Assembly (NCBI GenBank): GCA_031254535.1
Contig: JAIRUG010000005.1
Location: forward strand, 1 to 5,842
Source: Rickettsia sp.
GTDB taxonomy: Bacteria > Pseudomonadota > Alphaproteobacteria > Rickettsiales > Rickettsiaceae
Length of the DNA: 5,842 nucleotides
Reading direction: 5' to 3'
Positions 1 to 5,842 of the stretch are shown here, piece after piece (within the stretch, counting starts at the first letter, position 1; every line of letters starts with the position of its first letter). Both the position numbers and the translations under genes were made by a program. Below the pieces are notes generated by a model. It did not search any database. It saw only the letters and a list, made by a program, of their open reading frames with translations, and had not been told where the DNA came from.

Positions 1-2
1 AT

Positions 3-110
3 TACTGGTTTAAAATTAAGCAGCAGAGCAGGAAAAGTGCTGGTAATTTCTCTGATTTCTTTCAGGCAGTTTGGGCAGCATTAGCTGATGTCGCCATATT
101 ATCTGGTTAA
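3..110 (+). CDS. C-terminal fragment of an unidentified protein
   Basis: An open frame runs in from the left edge and ends at TAA 108-110, giving 35 residues (YWFKIKQQSRKSAG, then NFSDFFQAVWAALADVAILSG). The composition looks coding: a basic stretch followed by an amphipathic or hydrophobic tail with two Trp and several Phe, and fewer A/T-only codons than the flanking spacer. I do not recognise the family. The frame starting at position 1 is also open, to 84, but gives a less protein-like Ser/Leu-rich string. The gene converges on mraY with only 27 bp between the two stop codons, and that gap is occupied by a half repeat element. A remnant of a mobile or accessory gene is possible but cannot be shown from this fragment. 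Confidence 0.4.
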   Translation, partial: YWFKIKQQSRKSAGNFSDFFQAVWAALADVAILSG

Positions 111-112
111 GC

Positions 113-134
113 TATATGCTGACGAAGCAATCCA
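113..134. repeat. Half copy of the GAAGCAATCC palindromic repeat
   Basis: GACGAAGCAATCCA at 121-134 matches the left arm of the full element at 4260-4273 base for base apart from the first base. It is preceded by a small self-complementary stretch (AGC, five bases, GCT, about 114-124), in the place where the full copies carry their left side hairpin. The central loop and the right arm (TGGATTGCTTC) are missing: the homology stops at 134 and the mraY stop codon begins at 138. It is therefore a solo left arm between two convergent gene ends. Confidence 0.6.
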
Positions 135-137
135 TTC

Positions 138-1223
138 CTATCTCAGTTTTAGCGAAGACAAACCAATTAGAGCAAATATTATAGCTATAATCCAAAAACG
201 TATCACCACTTTTGATTCTGACCAGCCATGTTTTTCAAAATGGTGGTGTAAAGGAGCCATTTTAAAAATTTTTTTACCACGGGTAGCTTTAAAATAATAT
301 ATTTGAATAATTACTGATAAGGTTTCAATAACAAATAGCCCACCAATAATCGCTAGTACAAATTCGTGTTTGGCAATAACGCTAACAATACCAAGAGCAC
401 CACCAAGACTTAGGCTGCCAGTATCTCCCATAAAAATTTCTGCTGGTTGGGCGTTAAACCATAAAAATCCTAGGCTAGCTCCAACAATTGAAGCACAGAA
501 GATAGTTAATTCAGAAATATTTGGTACGTAAATAATTTGTAGATAATTTGCATAGAAACTATTACCCACCAAGTAAATAATTAAGGTAAAAGAACCTGCG
601 GTAATAGCAATCGGCACGATTGCAAGACCATCAAGACCATCAGTTAGATTCACCGCATTTGATGCTCCAACTATAACAAACATACTAAAGGGGATATAAA
701 ATAACCCTAAATCAATCAACAAATTCTTAAAAAATGGAATAGTCAGTAGAGCATTGCCTTGATTATTGGAATCCCTTAACAGTAAACAAGCAATCAGACA
801 AATAGTGAACTGAAATAATAATTTTTTCTTGCCACTAACGCCTTTATGGTGGTTTTTTGTTACTTTAGCGTAATCATCCATAAAACCAAGTATACCAAAG
901 CTAATAAAGATAAATAACGCTATCCATATATATTTATTAGTAAGATCAGAAAATAAGAGAGTAGAAAGACAAACGGTGAGGATAATCATTATCCCCCCCA
1001 TAGTTGGCGTTCCTACTTTTGTTTTGTGACTTTCTGGTCCGTAGTCACGAATTGGTTGACCATATTTTTGTAAATTTCGTAAAACTCTAATTATTCTAGG
1101 TCCTATCAAAAAAGAAATAGTCAAACTAAATAATATGGCAAGTCCGATACGAAAAGTAATATAATGGAATAAATTTGCAATATGTAATTTATGTATATAG
1201 GGGGCAAGAAGGTTGTATATCAC
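138..1223 (-). CDS. mraY: Phospho-N-acetylmuramoyl-pentapeptide transferase (MraY)
   Basis: Integral membrane enzyme that transfers phospho-MurNAc-pentapeptide from UDP to undecaprenyl phosphate, forming lipid I on the cytoplasmic face of the inner membrane. The 361-residue length is normal for the family (E. coli has 360). Visible signatures are TPTMGGIMI at 72-80, GFMDDYAK at 113-120 with the paired aspartates D116 and D117, [10 protein letters not shown] at 192-201, FMGDTGS at 264-270 with D267 (the position of the third catalytic Asp in E. coli), and the His cluster [12 protein letters not shown] at 323-334. About ten hydrophobic helices are seen. The start is GTG at 1223-1221: its bases form GTGA with the murF stop, a 4-bp overlap that implies translational coupling. 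The next in-frame ATG lies far inside conserved sequence. The gene is the last of murE-murF-mraY, and no terminator is visible after its TAG stop. A run of seven G occurs in the conserved MGG motif. Confidence 0.97.
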   Translation of the reverse strand: MIYNLLAPYIHKLHIANLFHYITFRIGLAILFSLTISFLIGPRIIRVLRNLQKYGQPIRDYGPESHKTKVGTPTMGGIMIILTVCLSTLLFSDLTNKYIWIALFIFISFGILGFMDDYAKVTKNHHKGVSGKKKLLFQFTICLIACLLLRDSNNQGNALLTIPFFKNLLIDLGLFYIPFSMFVIVGASNAVNLTDGLDGLAIVPIAITAGSFTLIIYLVGNSFYANYLQIIYVPNISELTIFCASIVGASLGFLWFNAQPAEIFMGDTGSLSLGGALGIVSVIAKHEFVLAIIGGLFVIETLSVIIQIYYFKATRGKKIFKMAPLHHHFEKHGWSESKVVIRFWIIAIIFALIGLSSLKLR

Positions 1224-2596
1224 TGCTGTAACCCAAAAGATTGGATGATTTTACTAAGTTGGGTACTGTTCGACCCTTTTATTAAGATTAATTCATTGCC
1301 CTTAAGTAATTTACTTAAGTTTTCTATCAATAGATCGACATTATCAAAATGTATTTTTTCTATTTCGTTTGGCAAAGATTGATAGATATATTTGGTGTTA
1401 TTGCCTACTAAAAAAACTCTGTTAGTGCCAGAATCAAGAATTGCCGGTATTAAATCTGTATGAAATTTTATCGAATTGTCTCCCAATTCTAACATATCAC
1501 CAATTATAGCAACTTTTTTTCCCCCACTAAGCTGTTTCAAATATAATAAAGCAGCTTTTACTGATTCTGGATTGGCATTATAATAATCACAGATAATTTG
1601 GTATTCCTGACCATGATATTTGGCATGGATTAGCTTACCACGTCCCTCAATTAATGATATTTTGCTTAATTGTCTTGCTGTTGCATTAATATCTAAGTTC
1701 AATATGGCTGACATCTGAAGAGCAATAGTATAATTTTTAGCATAATGTTCTGGTACAAGGGGAATCTTGATATCTATTTTAGTGTTATGGATCGAATAAC
1801 GTAAACGAACTTGTCGTTCAATTTGCTGATATTCATATGATGTTAAGCTAGAATCTGCATATGGTGATTTACCAAAACTATATATATTATTAATCGATAA
1901 TTGTTTAAGATTATGTAAAACTCGGTTATAATATTGGCTATCTAAATCTATAACAGCTATGCCATCTTTTGACATTCCTTCAAAAATCTCACATTTGGCA
2001 TCAACCAGATGAAGCTGAGACTGAAAAAATTCAAGATGAGCTTCCGATATTGTAGTAATGACTGATATATTAGGTCTAACCATTCTTGTCAGCTTTCTTA
2101 TTTCTCCTGGATGATTCATGCCCATTTCAAAAACAGCATATTCTATATTATCAGGCATAGAAGCAAGATTTATAGGTACGCCAAGGTGGTTATTAAAATT
2201 TCCTCTACTGGCAAAAGTAGACCCAAAGTAACTTAGTATGGTTTTGATTGCTTCTTTAGTTCCTGTTTTGCCACTACTACCAGTAATACCAATGAACTTT
2301 GCTTGAGATTTTTGCCGTTTATACTCAGCCATCTGATGTAGAGCAGTTAAGGTATCAGGAACCATAATTACTTTCTCATCAGGCAGGTCTTTTATTTCCT
2401 GGCTAATAATTACTGCATTTGCCCCACGTTCTAGAGACTGCAATGCATAATTATGCCCATCACTAGCCCCTTTAAGAGCAATGAATAAATCGCCGTTTGT
2501 AACGGATTTAGAATTGAACTGAATTTGTCCGCCATGAATATCAGGATGTACCTCTATATTCAGTGCACTACTTAAGTCCTTTGCTGACCAAATCAT
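1220..2596 (-). CDS. murF: UDP-N-acetylmuramoyl-tripeptide--D-alanyl-D-alanine ligase (MurF)
   Basis: Cytoplasmic ATP-dependent Mur ligase that joins D-Ala-D-Ala to UDP-MurNAc-tripeptide, giving the pentapeptide used by MraY. The 458 residues contain all three Mur-ligase domains. The N-terminal UDP-MurNAc-binding part has [17 protein letters not shown] at 27-43. The central ATPase domain has [13 protein letters not shown] at 103-115 (P-loop with K110 and T111), NFNNHLGVP at 133-141, [10 protein letters not shown] at 157-166, ISEAHLEFF at 183-191 and the probable carbamylated lysine K201. The C-terminal domain has EGRGK at 317-321, DYYNANPES at 337-345 and GDMLELGD at 366-373. Two small departures are seen: GKT is followed by Gly112 instead of the usual Ser/Thr, and the late KGSR motif reads KGSN (440-443). 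ATG at 2596 is chosen because MIWSAKDLS matches my recollection of rickettsial MurF. No Shine-Dalgarno sequence precedes it. It lies 79 bp after murE and overlaps mraY by 4 bp. Confidence 0.96.
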   Translation of the reverse strand: MIWSAKDLSSALNIEVHPDIHGGQIQFNSKSVTNGDLFIALKGASDGHNYALQSLERGANAVIISQEIKDLPDEKVIMVPDTLTALHQMAEYKRQKSQAKFIGITGSSGKTGTKEAIKTILSYFGSTFASRGNFNNHLGVPINLASMPDNIEYAVFEMGMNHPGEIRKLTRMVRPNISVITTISEAHLEFFQSQLHLVDAKCEIFEGMSKDGIAVIDLDSQYYNRVLHNLKQLSINNIYSFGKSPYADSSLTSYEYQQIERQVRLRYSIHNTKIDIKIPLVPEHYAKNYTIALQMSAILNLDINATARQLSKISLIEGRGKLIHAKYHGQEYQIICDYYNANPESVKAALLYLKQLSGGKKVAIIGDMLELGDNSIKFHTDLIPAILDSGTNRVFLVGNNTKYIYQSLPNEIEKIHFDNVDLLIENLSKLLKGNELILIKGSNSTQLSKIIQSFGLQQ

Positions 2597-2612
2597 TATA
2601 TTATTAATTAAT

Positions 2613-2640
2613 ATTATATATTACGTAAAATTCAAGACAA
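2613..2640 (-). promoter_or_regulatory. Candidate promoter for murF-mraY
   Basis: In the 79-bp murE-murF gap, the minus strand reads TTGTCT (2640-2635), a 16-bp spacer, then TATAAT (2618-2613), a perfect -10 box about 17 bp before the murF ATG. A second exact -35 hexamer, TTGACA, lies at 2670-2665 but has only a poor -10 (TAAGAA, 18-bp spacer). Initiation from the first pair would leave a leader of roughly ten bases, which fits the absence of a Shine-Dalgarno sequence. AT-rich DNA yields chance TATAAT boxes, so this is moderate evidence that murF-mraY can be transcribed apart from murE. Confidence 0.35.
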
Positions 2641-2675
2641 TTCTTATTCCAGATTTGCTTTAATTGTCAATAAGT

Positions 2676-4130
2676 TTATTTTTTATTTTGTAGAGCTTTA
2701 CTGGCTATATCGAAGTCACTAAAGGGTAGTTTTTTATTGCCTATTATCTGATAATTCTCGTGACCTTTGCCGGCAATCAGCAAAATATCATCTTTTTGTA
2801 AATTATTGATCGTCTTAGTAATTGCTATTTTTCTATTTTTTATTTCTATAAAACTATTAGTGATCGCTATAATACCTTGTATAATGTGGTGCCGTATCAA
2901 TTTTGGCTCTTCATTTCTTGGATTATCGTCGGTGATAATAACCTCATCGGCAATTTTCGCTGCAACTTTCCCCATTAATGGTCTTTTACTGCTATCTCTA
3001 TCACCACCACAGCCAAAAATTACTTTTAATAACCCCTTATCTGATTTTATTTTTTTTAGCTCTAGTAAACTTTTTTCTAAGGCATCTGGAGTATGAGCAT
3101 AGTCAATAAAAACATTATTATTACTTACTCTCTCTAAACGTCCTTTAACTGCCTTAATTTGCGGTAACTTCAATATAACTTGTTCAAAAGGAAAGCCAGT
3201 CAAATGCACCATCATAACGGCAATTAGTAAGTTGGTAGCTTGAAAACTACCAACTATATCAGTAGTAAAATTATATTTTTGCCCTTTATAGGTACAAATT
3301 GTGTTATCGATAATATTCAGATCACCATTCATACCAACAGTTAAAAACTTTATATTACGTTGTTGTAAATAATGTTTGATATAATCTAATTGTGCTATTT
3401 CCGAGTTTAATACAGCAACTCCTGTTGGCAATAAATTATCTGTAAATAATTTTAGTTTAGCTAAAAGATAATTATCCATATTTTTATGATAGTCAAGATG
3501 ATCTTGGCTAAAACTGGTAAAACAAGCAGCATTTACTTTTACAGCATATAATCTTTGTTGATCTAATCCATGACTAGAAGCCTCAAAAGCTACATATTTA
3601 GCGTTATTCTCAGCTAGCTTGTGTAAAATATGTCTAAAAGTTACAGAGTCAAAAGTAGTAAGAGCCGGTGATTTGTCTAAAATGCCTTGGACGTTTGTTA
3701 AATCCAAACCACTGGAACATTCTACGCCAATAGTACCAATAGAACAGCTGGGTGCTCCTAGTAATGTGTATAGTTGCCTGCAATATGATACTACCGAGGT
3801 TTTACCGTTAGTACCAGTAGCAGCTACCATATATTGTGGTAATAGTGGGTAGAGAATATCAGCAGCTTGACTCAGTGCCAGCCGTGCATCACTTACAAGA
3901 TTTACATATACGCCATTGGCAATAATGCTAGGGTTGTTTAAACTCTCAACATCATCTGTAACAATGAATTTCACCCCTTTATTTATTACATCATCAATAA
4001 ATTTATTACCATCAGAGCTTGCTCCTTTAATAGCAAAGAATATGTCACCGACTTTAGCTAGTCTAGAGTCAAAACATAAACTTTGAGAATTCATCTGAGA
4101 GATAATTTTGTTATCAAATAATTTTTGCAA
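2676..4130 (-). CDS. murE: UDP-N-acetylmuramoyl-L-alanyl-D-glutamate--2,6-diaminopimelate ligase (MurE)
   Basis: Cytoplasmic ATP-dependent ligase adding the third stem-peptide residue to UDP-MurNAc-L-Ala-D-Glu. The 484 residues match the usual family length. Motifs in order: DSRLAKVGDIFFAIKG (21-36) in the UDP-binding domain, P-loop ATGTNGKTS (104-112), EASSHGLDQ (183-191), FTSFSQDHLDYH (204-215), YLLAK with probable carbamylated K225, KGRLERV (329-335), DYAHTPDAL (343-351), GCGGDRDSSKRP (373-384), DNPR (402-405) and GKGHE (454-458). DNPR is the known signature for meso-diaminopimelate rather than lysine, so the wall is predicted to be of the mDAP type. The start is taken as TTG at 4130-4128: an in-frame TAA lies four codons upstream, and starting at the first ATG (codon 13, 4094) would drop the QKLF segment that appears to match related proteins (LKQLF in R. 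prowazekii as I recall). No Shine-Dalgarno sequence is visible. It is the first gene of the mur operon and is divergent from the transporter gene. Confidence 0.96.
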   Translation of the reverse strand: MQKLFDNKIISQMNSQSLCFDSRLAKVGDIFFAIKGASSDGNKFIDDVINKGVKFIVTDDVESLNNPSIIANGVYVNLVSDARLALSQAADILYPLLPQYMVAATGTNGKTSVVSYCRQLYTLLGAPSCSIGTIGVECSSGLDLTNVQGILDKSPALTTFDSVTFRHILHKLAENNAKYVAFEASSHGLDQQRLYAVKVNAACFTSFSQDHLDYHKNMDNYLLAKLKLFTDNLLPTGVAVLNSEIAQLDYIKHYLQQRNIKFLTVGMNGDLNIIDNTICTYKGQKYNFTTDIVGSFQATNLLIAVMMVHLTGFPFEQVILKLPQIKAVKGRLERVSNNNVFIDYAHTPDALEKSLLELKKIKSDKGLLKVIFGCGGDRDSSKRPLMGKVAAKIADEVIITDDNPRNEEPKLIRHHIIQGIIAITNSFIEIKNRKIAITKTINNLQKDDILLIAGKGHENYQIIGNKKLPFSDFDIASKALQNKK

Positions 4131-4159
4131 TTTAAATGTAGCTTAATTAATTATTAAAT

Positions 4160-4189
4160 AGTATAAGGTGTGTTTATCACGTATGGTAA
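4160..4189 (-). promoter_or_regulatory. Candidate promoter for the murE operon
   Basis: The minus strand reads TTACCA (4189-4184), an 18-bp spacer, then TATACT (4165-4160), five of six matches to the -10 consensus and four of six to the -35. It sits 30 bp upstream of the murE TTG start. It is the best sigma-70-like pair I find before murE, but the AT-rich background makes chance matches common. Confidence 0.35.
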
Positions 4190-4199
4190 CCTATGTAAA

Positions 4200-4220
4200 G
4201 GGTTAGTATAGATATAACCC
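4200..4220. other. Short palindrome GGGTTA-N9-TAACCC upstream of murE
   Basis: GGGTTA at 4200-4205 is exactly complementary to TAACCC at 4215-4220, with a 9-base AT-rich spacer. It begins about 10 bp upstream of the candidate murE -35 box and ends 6 bp before the large repeat element. It could be a hairpin or a dyad protein-binding site. There is no T-run, so it is unlikely to be an intrinsic terminator. The function is unknown. Confidence 0.35.
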
Positions 4221-4226
4221 AATTAG

Positions 4227-4327
4227 CATTACGCAGCGATTAGCGAGGAGGCGTGAGCCGACGAAGCAATCCAGAAAAATGATTATAAATGGATTGCTTC
4301 ATCGCAGCAAAGCTACTGCTCGCAATG
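4227..4327. repeat. Palindromic repeat element, copy 1 (about 101 bp)
   Basis: The centre is a perfect 11-bp inverted repeat, GAAGCAATCCA (4263-4273) and TGGATTGCTTC (4290-4300), around a 16-base A-rich loop. The outer ends CATTAC (4227-4232) and GCAATG (4322-4327) pair at five of six positions. Each arm between centre and end holds a small side hairpin: GGC-GTGA-GCC at about 4250-4259 on the left, and GCAG with CTGC at about 4304-4319 on the right. The whole could fold as a three-hairpin structure. The element is more GC-rich than its surroundings. Elements with CATTGCGAG and GAAGCAATCC are widespread in rickettsial genomes. A second copy lies at 5630-5729 and a half copy near 113-134. No clear target-site duplication is seen. 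Confidence 0.8.
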
Positions 4328-4390
4328 ATATCAGTTTACTATGAATAAACATTAATCAGGTTAGCTATAGATAATTTTGACAAAAATTTT

Positions 4391-4400
4391 AGGGTCTCTT
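4391..4400 (+). promoter_or_regulatory. Ribosome binding site deciding the transporter start
   Basis: AGGG at 4391-4394 is a Shine-Dalgarno match six bases before ATG 4401. It favours that ATG over the in-frame TTG at 4377, which has no purine-rich sequence at the right distance. I found no convincing -35/-10 pair between the repeat and this site; GATAAT at 4370-4375 could serve as a -10 but lacks a matching -35. Confidence 0.5.
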
Positions 4401-5591
4401 ATGAAAAAGAAAGATTTATCAATTTTAATAGGTAATGGTCTAGATCATTACGACACGGCTATTTATAGTTTTCTTGCTCCAGTTTTATCAACAATCTTTT
4501 TTCCCAAAGATGATCCTATAGTTGCTTTGATCTTAACCTATGGCGTATTAGCAAGTTCAATAGTTACTAGACCAATTGGTTCAATAATTTTTAGTATAAT
4601 TGTAAAAAAACGAGGGGCAACTCTGTCTCTATCCTATTCATTAATAGGTGTTGCCATTACCACTATGTTAATAGGAGTTATACCAACTTATCAAATGATT
4701 GGCTGGTTTTCACCATTGATGCTGCTCATTATTCGAATTATGTTAGCAATTTTTGGCGAAGGAGAACATTGTATTGCCAAATTACATATTGTAGAAAATA
4801 AGACGCAGATTCAAGGGGTAAAAGTATCTTACTTATACGAACTATCAACAATGTTTGGGATTATTATTGCCTCTTTTGTAAGTACAATTCTAATTAGTTC
4901 TAATCACCATGAATATTGGCGTTTATGTTTTATATTAGGAGGTAGTGCAGGAATTGTAGGGATCTATCTTAGACGTTATTCCAATATATCTCAAAGAGCA
5001 ATAGAACAAAAATCCTACACATCAAATGTGATATTGAATAATAAGCGTAATATTCTGCGTATATCTATAGTTAGTGGTTTTTCCTATATGACATATGTCA
5101 TACCTTTTATAGTGATGAATAGTTTTGTCCCTCTTATCACCTCTATATCTTTGAAAGAGATGATGAGTGTTAGTATTCTTTTATTAATCGTAGATGCAGC
5201 AATGATTCCATTAATAGGGCATTTTGTTAAGAAATATCGCCCTGTGGATGTAATGATCGTAAGCACTAGCATTCTATTTATTAGCATAGTACCATTATGG
5301 TTACATATGGCTGATGCTTCTATATGGTATGTTAATTTTGTCCGTTTATGGATTATTACCTTAGGGGTAACTTTCTTATGCCCACTAAATTATTGGCTTA
5401 ATAGCTTATTCCATGGTTCAGATAAATATATGCTGGTTAGTATTGGTGATGCTTTAGGCACTTCAATATTTGGACGATCTGCTCCTACAGTGTGTATAGC
5501 TCTCTGGCATTTTACTGGCTCTTCTCTACCTATAGGAGTTTATATTGCAATGATTACTTTAGCTACTATATGGGCGGTGAAGAGTCGGTAG
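4401..5591 (+). CDS. MFS transporter, metabolite:H+ symporter (ProP-like) family
   Basis: Predicted inner-membrane secondary transporter of 396 residues with about 12 hydrophobic helices, slightly shorter than typical family members. Family features: GNGLDHYDTAIYSFLAPVL at 11-29 matches the first-helix signature GNxLEWxDFxxYGFxAP; FFP at 33-35; RPIG at 57-60 ends helix 2; RIMLAIFGEGE at 112-122 corresponds to the RxxxGxxxGGE region of helix 4; and FGRSAPT at 357-363 matches FGGTAP of helix 11. The helix 2-3 loop, normally GDRxGR (motif A), reads VKKRGA at 68-73, so the conserved aspartate and arginine are lost. Rickettsiae carry many such genes, often called proP, with unproven substrates, so the substrate cannot be assigned here. 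ATG 4401 is chosen for its AGGG ribosome site; TTG 4377 would add eight residues. The gene is divergent from murE and flanked on both sides by the same repeat family. Confidence 0.85.
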   Translation: MKKKDLSILIGNGLDHYDTAIYSFLAPVLSTIFFPKDDPIVALILTYGVLASSIVTRPIGSIIFSIIVKKRGATLSLSYSLIGVAITTMLIGVIPTYQMIGWFSPLMLLIIRIMLAIFGEGEHCIAKLHIVENKTQIQGVKVSYLYELSTMFGIIIASFVSTILISSNHHEYWRLCFILGGSAGIVGIYLRRYSNISQRAIEQKSYTSNVILNNKRNILRISIVSGFSYMTYVIPFIVMNSFVPLITSISLKEMMSVSILLLIVDAAMIPLIGHFVKKYRPVDVMIVSTSILFISIVPLWLHMADASIWYVNFVRLWIITLGVTFLCPLNYWLNSLFHGSDKYMLVSIGDALGTSIFGRSAPTVCIALWHFTGSSLPIGVYIAMITLATIWAVKSR

Positions 5592-5629
5592 CATTACTTG
5601 CTTAATATAGCTAATCCGATTATAGCACG

Positions 5630-5729
5630 CATTACTTTGTCTATGCGAGGAGTCACTTTAGTGGCAACAAAGCATCCAGGAAAGTGATTAAAAATGGATT
5701 GCTTTGACCATTACATGGTCTCGATAATG
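5630..5729. repeat. Palindromic repeat element, copy 2 (about 100 bp)
   Basis: Same layout and almost the same length as the element at 4227-4327. The central arms are CAAAGCATCCA (5668-5678, one base lost compared with copy 1) and TGGATTGCTTTG (5695-5706), around a 16-base loop. The central 33-34 bases differ from copy 1 at only about four positions. The ends are CATTAC (5630-5635) and ATAATG (5724-5729). The side hairpins are present but unrelated in sequence: CACT-TT-AGTG (5654-5663) on the left and GACCAT-TAC-ATGGTC (5706-5720) on the right. It lies 38 bp after the transporter stop and could act as a 3' RNA hairpin, but no T-run marks a terminator. The 38 bp before it also contain GCATTACTT at 5591-5599, which recurs at 5629-5637 at the left end of the element. 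Confidence 0.75.
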
Positions 5730-5735
5730 GGACTG

Positions 5736-5763
5736 TTGAAAGAAGAAATAGGTATGGTATAAT
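5736..5763 (+). promoter_or_regulatory. Strong sigma-70-like promoter with extended -10
   Basis: TTGAAA (5736-5741), a 16-bp spacer, then a perfect TATAAT (5758-5763) preceded by TGG, which makes an extended -10 (TGN). This is the best promoter match in the window. Initiation near 5770 would give a leader of about 20 bases made of an A/G tract ending in GAGAG (5781-5785), which may serve as the ribosome site for ATG 5793. Confidence 0.6.
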
Positions 5764-5792
5764 GAAAAAAAAGAAAAAAAGAGAGTTGTAGA

Positions 5793-5842
5793 ATGTTTTC
5801 GAATCAAATGACAATGGTAAGTCTAAATCAGTTAGTTAACGC
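5793..5842 (+). CDS. N-terminal start of a protein cut by the window edge, possibly a transposase
   Basis: The frame from ATG 5793 stays open to the right edge: MFSNQMTMVSLNQLVNA (the last codon is incomplete). A purine-rich GAGAG lies seven bases before the ATG and a strong promoter lies upstream, so the start is credible. The string MVSLNQLV resembles the opening of DDE transposases of the IS1182/IS4 type (a short strand, then xSLxxLVPxDHxxRK). It also resembles the N-terminal strand of ParB-like nuclease domains (SLDQLxPxxxNxR). Sixteen residues cannot separate these. The transposase reading is mildly favoured by GGGACTGTTGAAA at 5729-5741, which looks like an insertion-sequence end directly against the repeat. 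In-frame ATGs at codons 6 and 8 are alternatives. Confidence 0.4.
   Translation, partial: MFSNQMTMVSLNQLVN

Noticed and set aside
88..297. Plus-strand 69-residue frame
   Set aside because: It lies mostly antisense to the conserved C-terminus of mraY, crosses the half repeat, and has no family features or ribosome site.
2767..3096. Plus-strand 109-residue hydrophobic frame inside murE
   Set aside because: It is entirely antisense to conserved murE motifs (DNPR, GCGGDRD, DYAHTPD); the hydrophobic look is a by-product of the opposite-strand codons.
4227..4327. CRISPR array or tRNA gene in the intergenic palindrome
   Set aside because: There is only one copy of the unit at this place, with no regularly spaced repeats. 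The fold has no tRNA-like T-arm (GGTTCRA) or acceptor pairing.
4377..4400. TTGACA at 4377-4382 as a -35 promoter box for the transporter
   Set aside because: The matching -10 would fall at or after the ATG at 4401, and no TATAAT-like sequence is there.
5084..5287. Minus-strand 67-residue frame inside the transporter
   Set aside because: It is antisense to transmembrane helices 7-9 of a gene with clear family signatures and has no independent support.
5600..5625. Intrinsic terminator after the transporter (GCTAAT...ATTATAGC)
   Set aside because: The stem is imperfect, with a two-base insertion, low GC and no following T-run.
5762..5791. Short frame MKKKKKREL as a leader peptide
   Set aside because: Its ATG overlaps the TATAAT box at 5758-5763, so a transcript from that promoter would not contain the start codon; the lysine run simply reads an A/G tract.

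Overview
The window looks like chromosome from a member of the Rickettsiaceae (Alphaproteobacteria). The DNA is very AT-rich. The three Mur proteins resemble Rickettsia sequences closely along their length as I remember them (for example the MraY C-terminus ending SSLKLR and the MurE stretch FTSFSQDHLDYH). Intergenic spaces hold palindromic repeats built around GAAGCAATCC/GGATTGCTTC, which are common in rickettsial genomes. The Mur sequences are recognisably different from those I recall for Rickettsia prowazekii, so an outlying Rickettsia or a sister genus is possible. No search was run.

Layout from left to right. Positions 1-110 hold the last 35 codons of an unidentified plus-strand gene. 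A half copy of the palindromic repeat follows, ending 3 bp before the mraY stop codon. From 138 to 4130 the minus strand carries three peptidoglycan precursor genes, read murE, murF, mraY. A 270-bp intergenic space (4131-4400) separates murE from a divergent plus-strand gene; it contains a candidate murE promoter, a small palindrome and one full repeat element of about 101 bp. The plus-strand gene at 4401-5591 encodes a 12-helix major facilitator of the metabolite:H+ symporter (ProP-like) type. A second full repeat of about 100 bp (5630-5729) follows. It is directly abutted by a strong promoter-like sequence and the first 16 codons of another plus-strand gene, possibly a transposase, which runs off the window.

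How the genes work together: MurE adds the third residue (meso-diaminopimelate predicted from its DNPR motif) to UDP-MurNAc-dipeptide. MurF adds D-Ala-D-Ala. MraY then moves phospho-MurNAc-pentapeptide onto undecaprenyl phosphate to make lipid I. This is the standard dcw-cluster order, but here it stops at mraY; murD, ftsW and murG do not follow. The ProP-like transporter is not evidently linked to the pathway.

I found no convincing new defence or metabolic system. The parts worth a second look are non-coding: two same-family palindromic elements bracketing the transporter gene, whose side hairpins differ in sequence but keep their ability to fold; a half element fused to the end of the mur operon; and a possible insertion-sequence end at the edge of the right-hand element.
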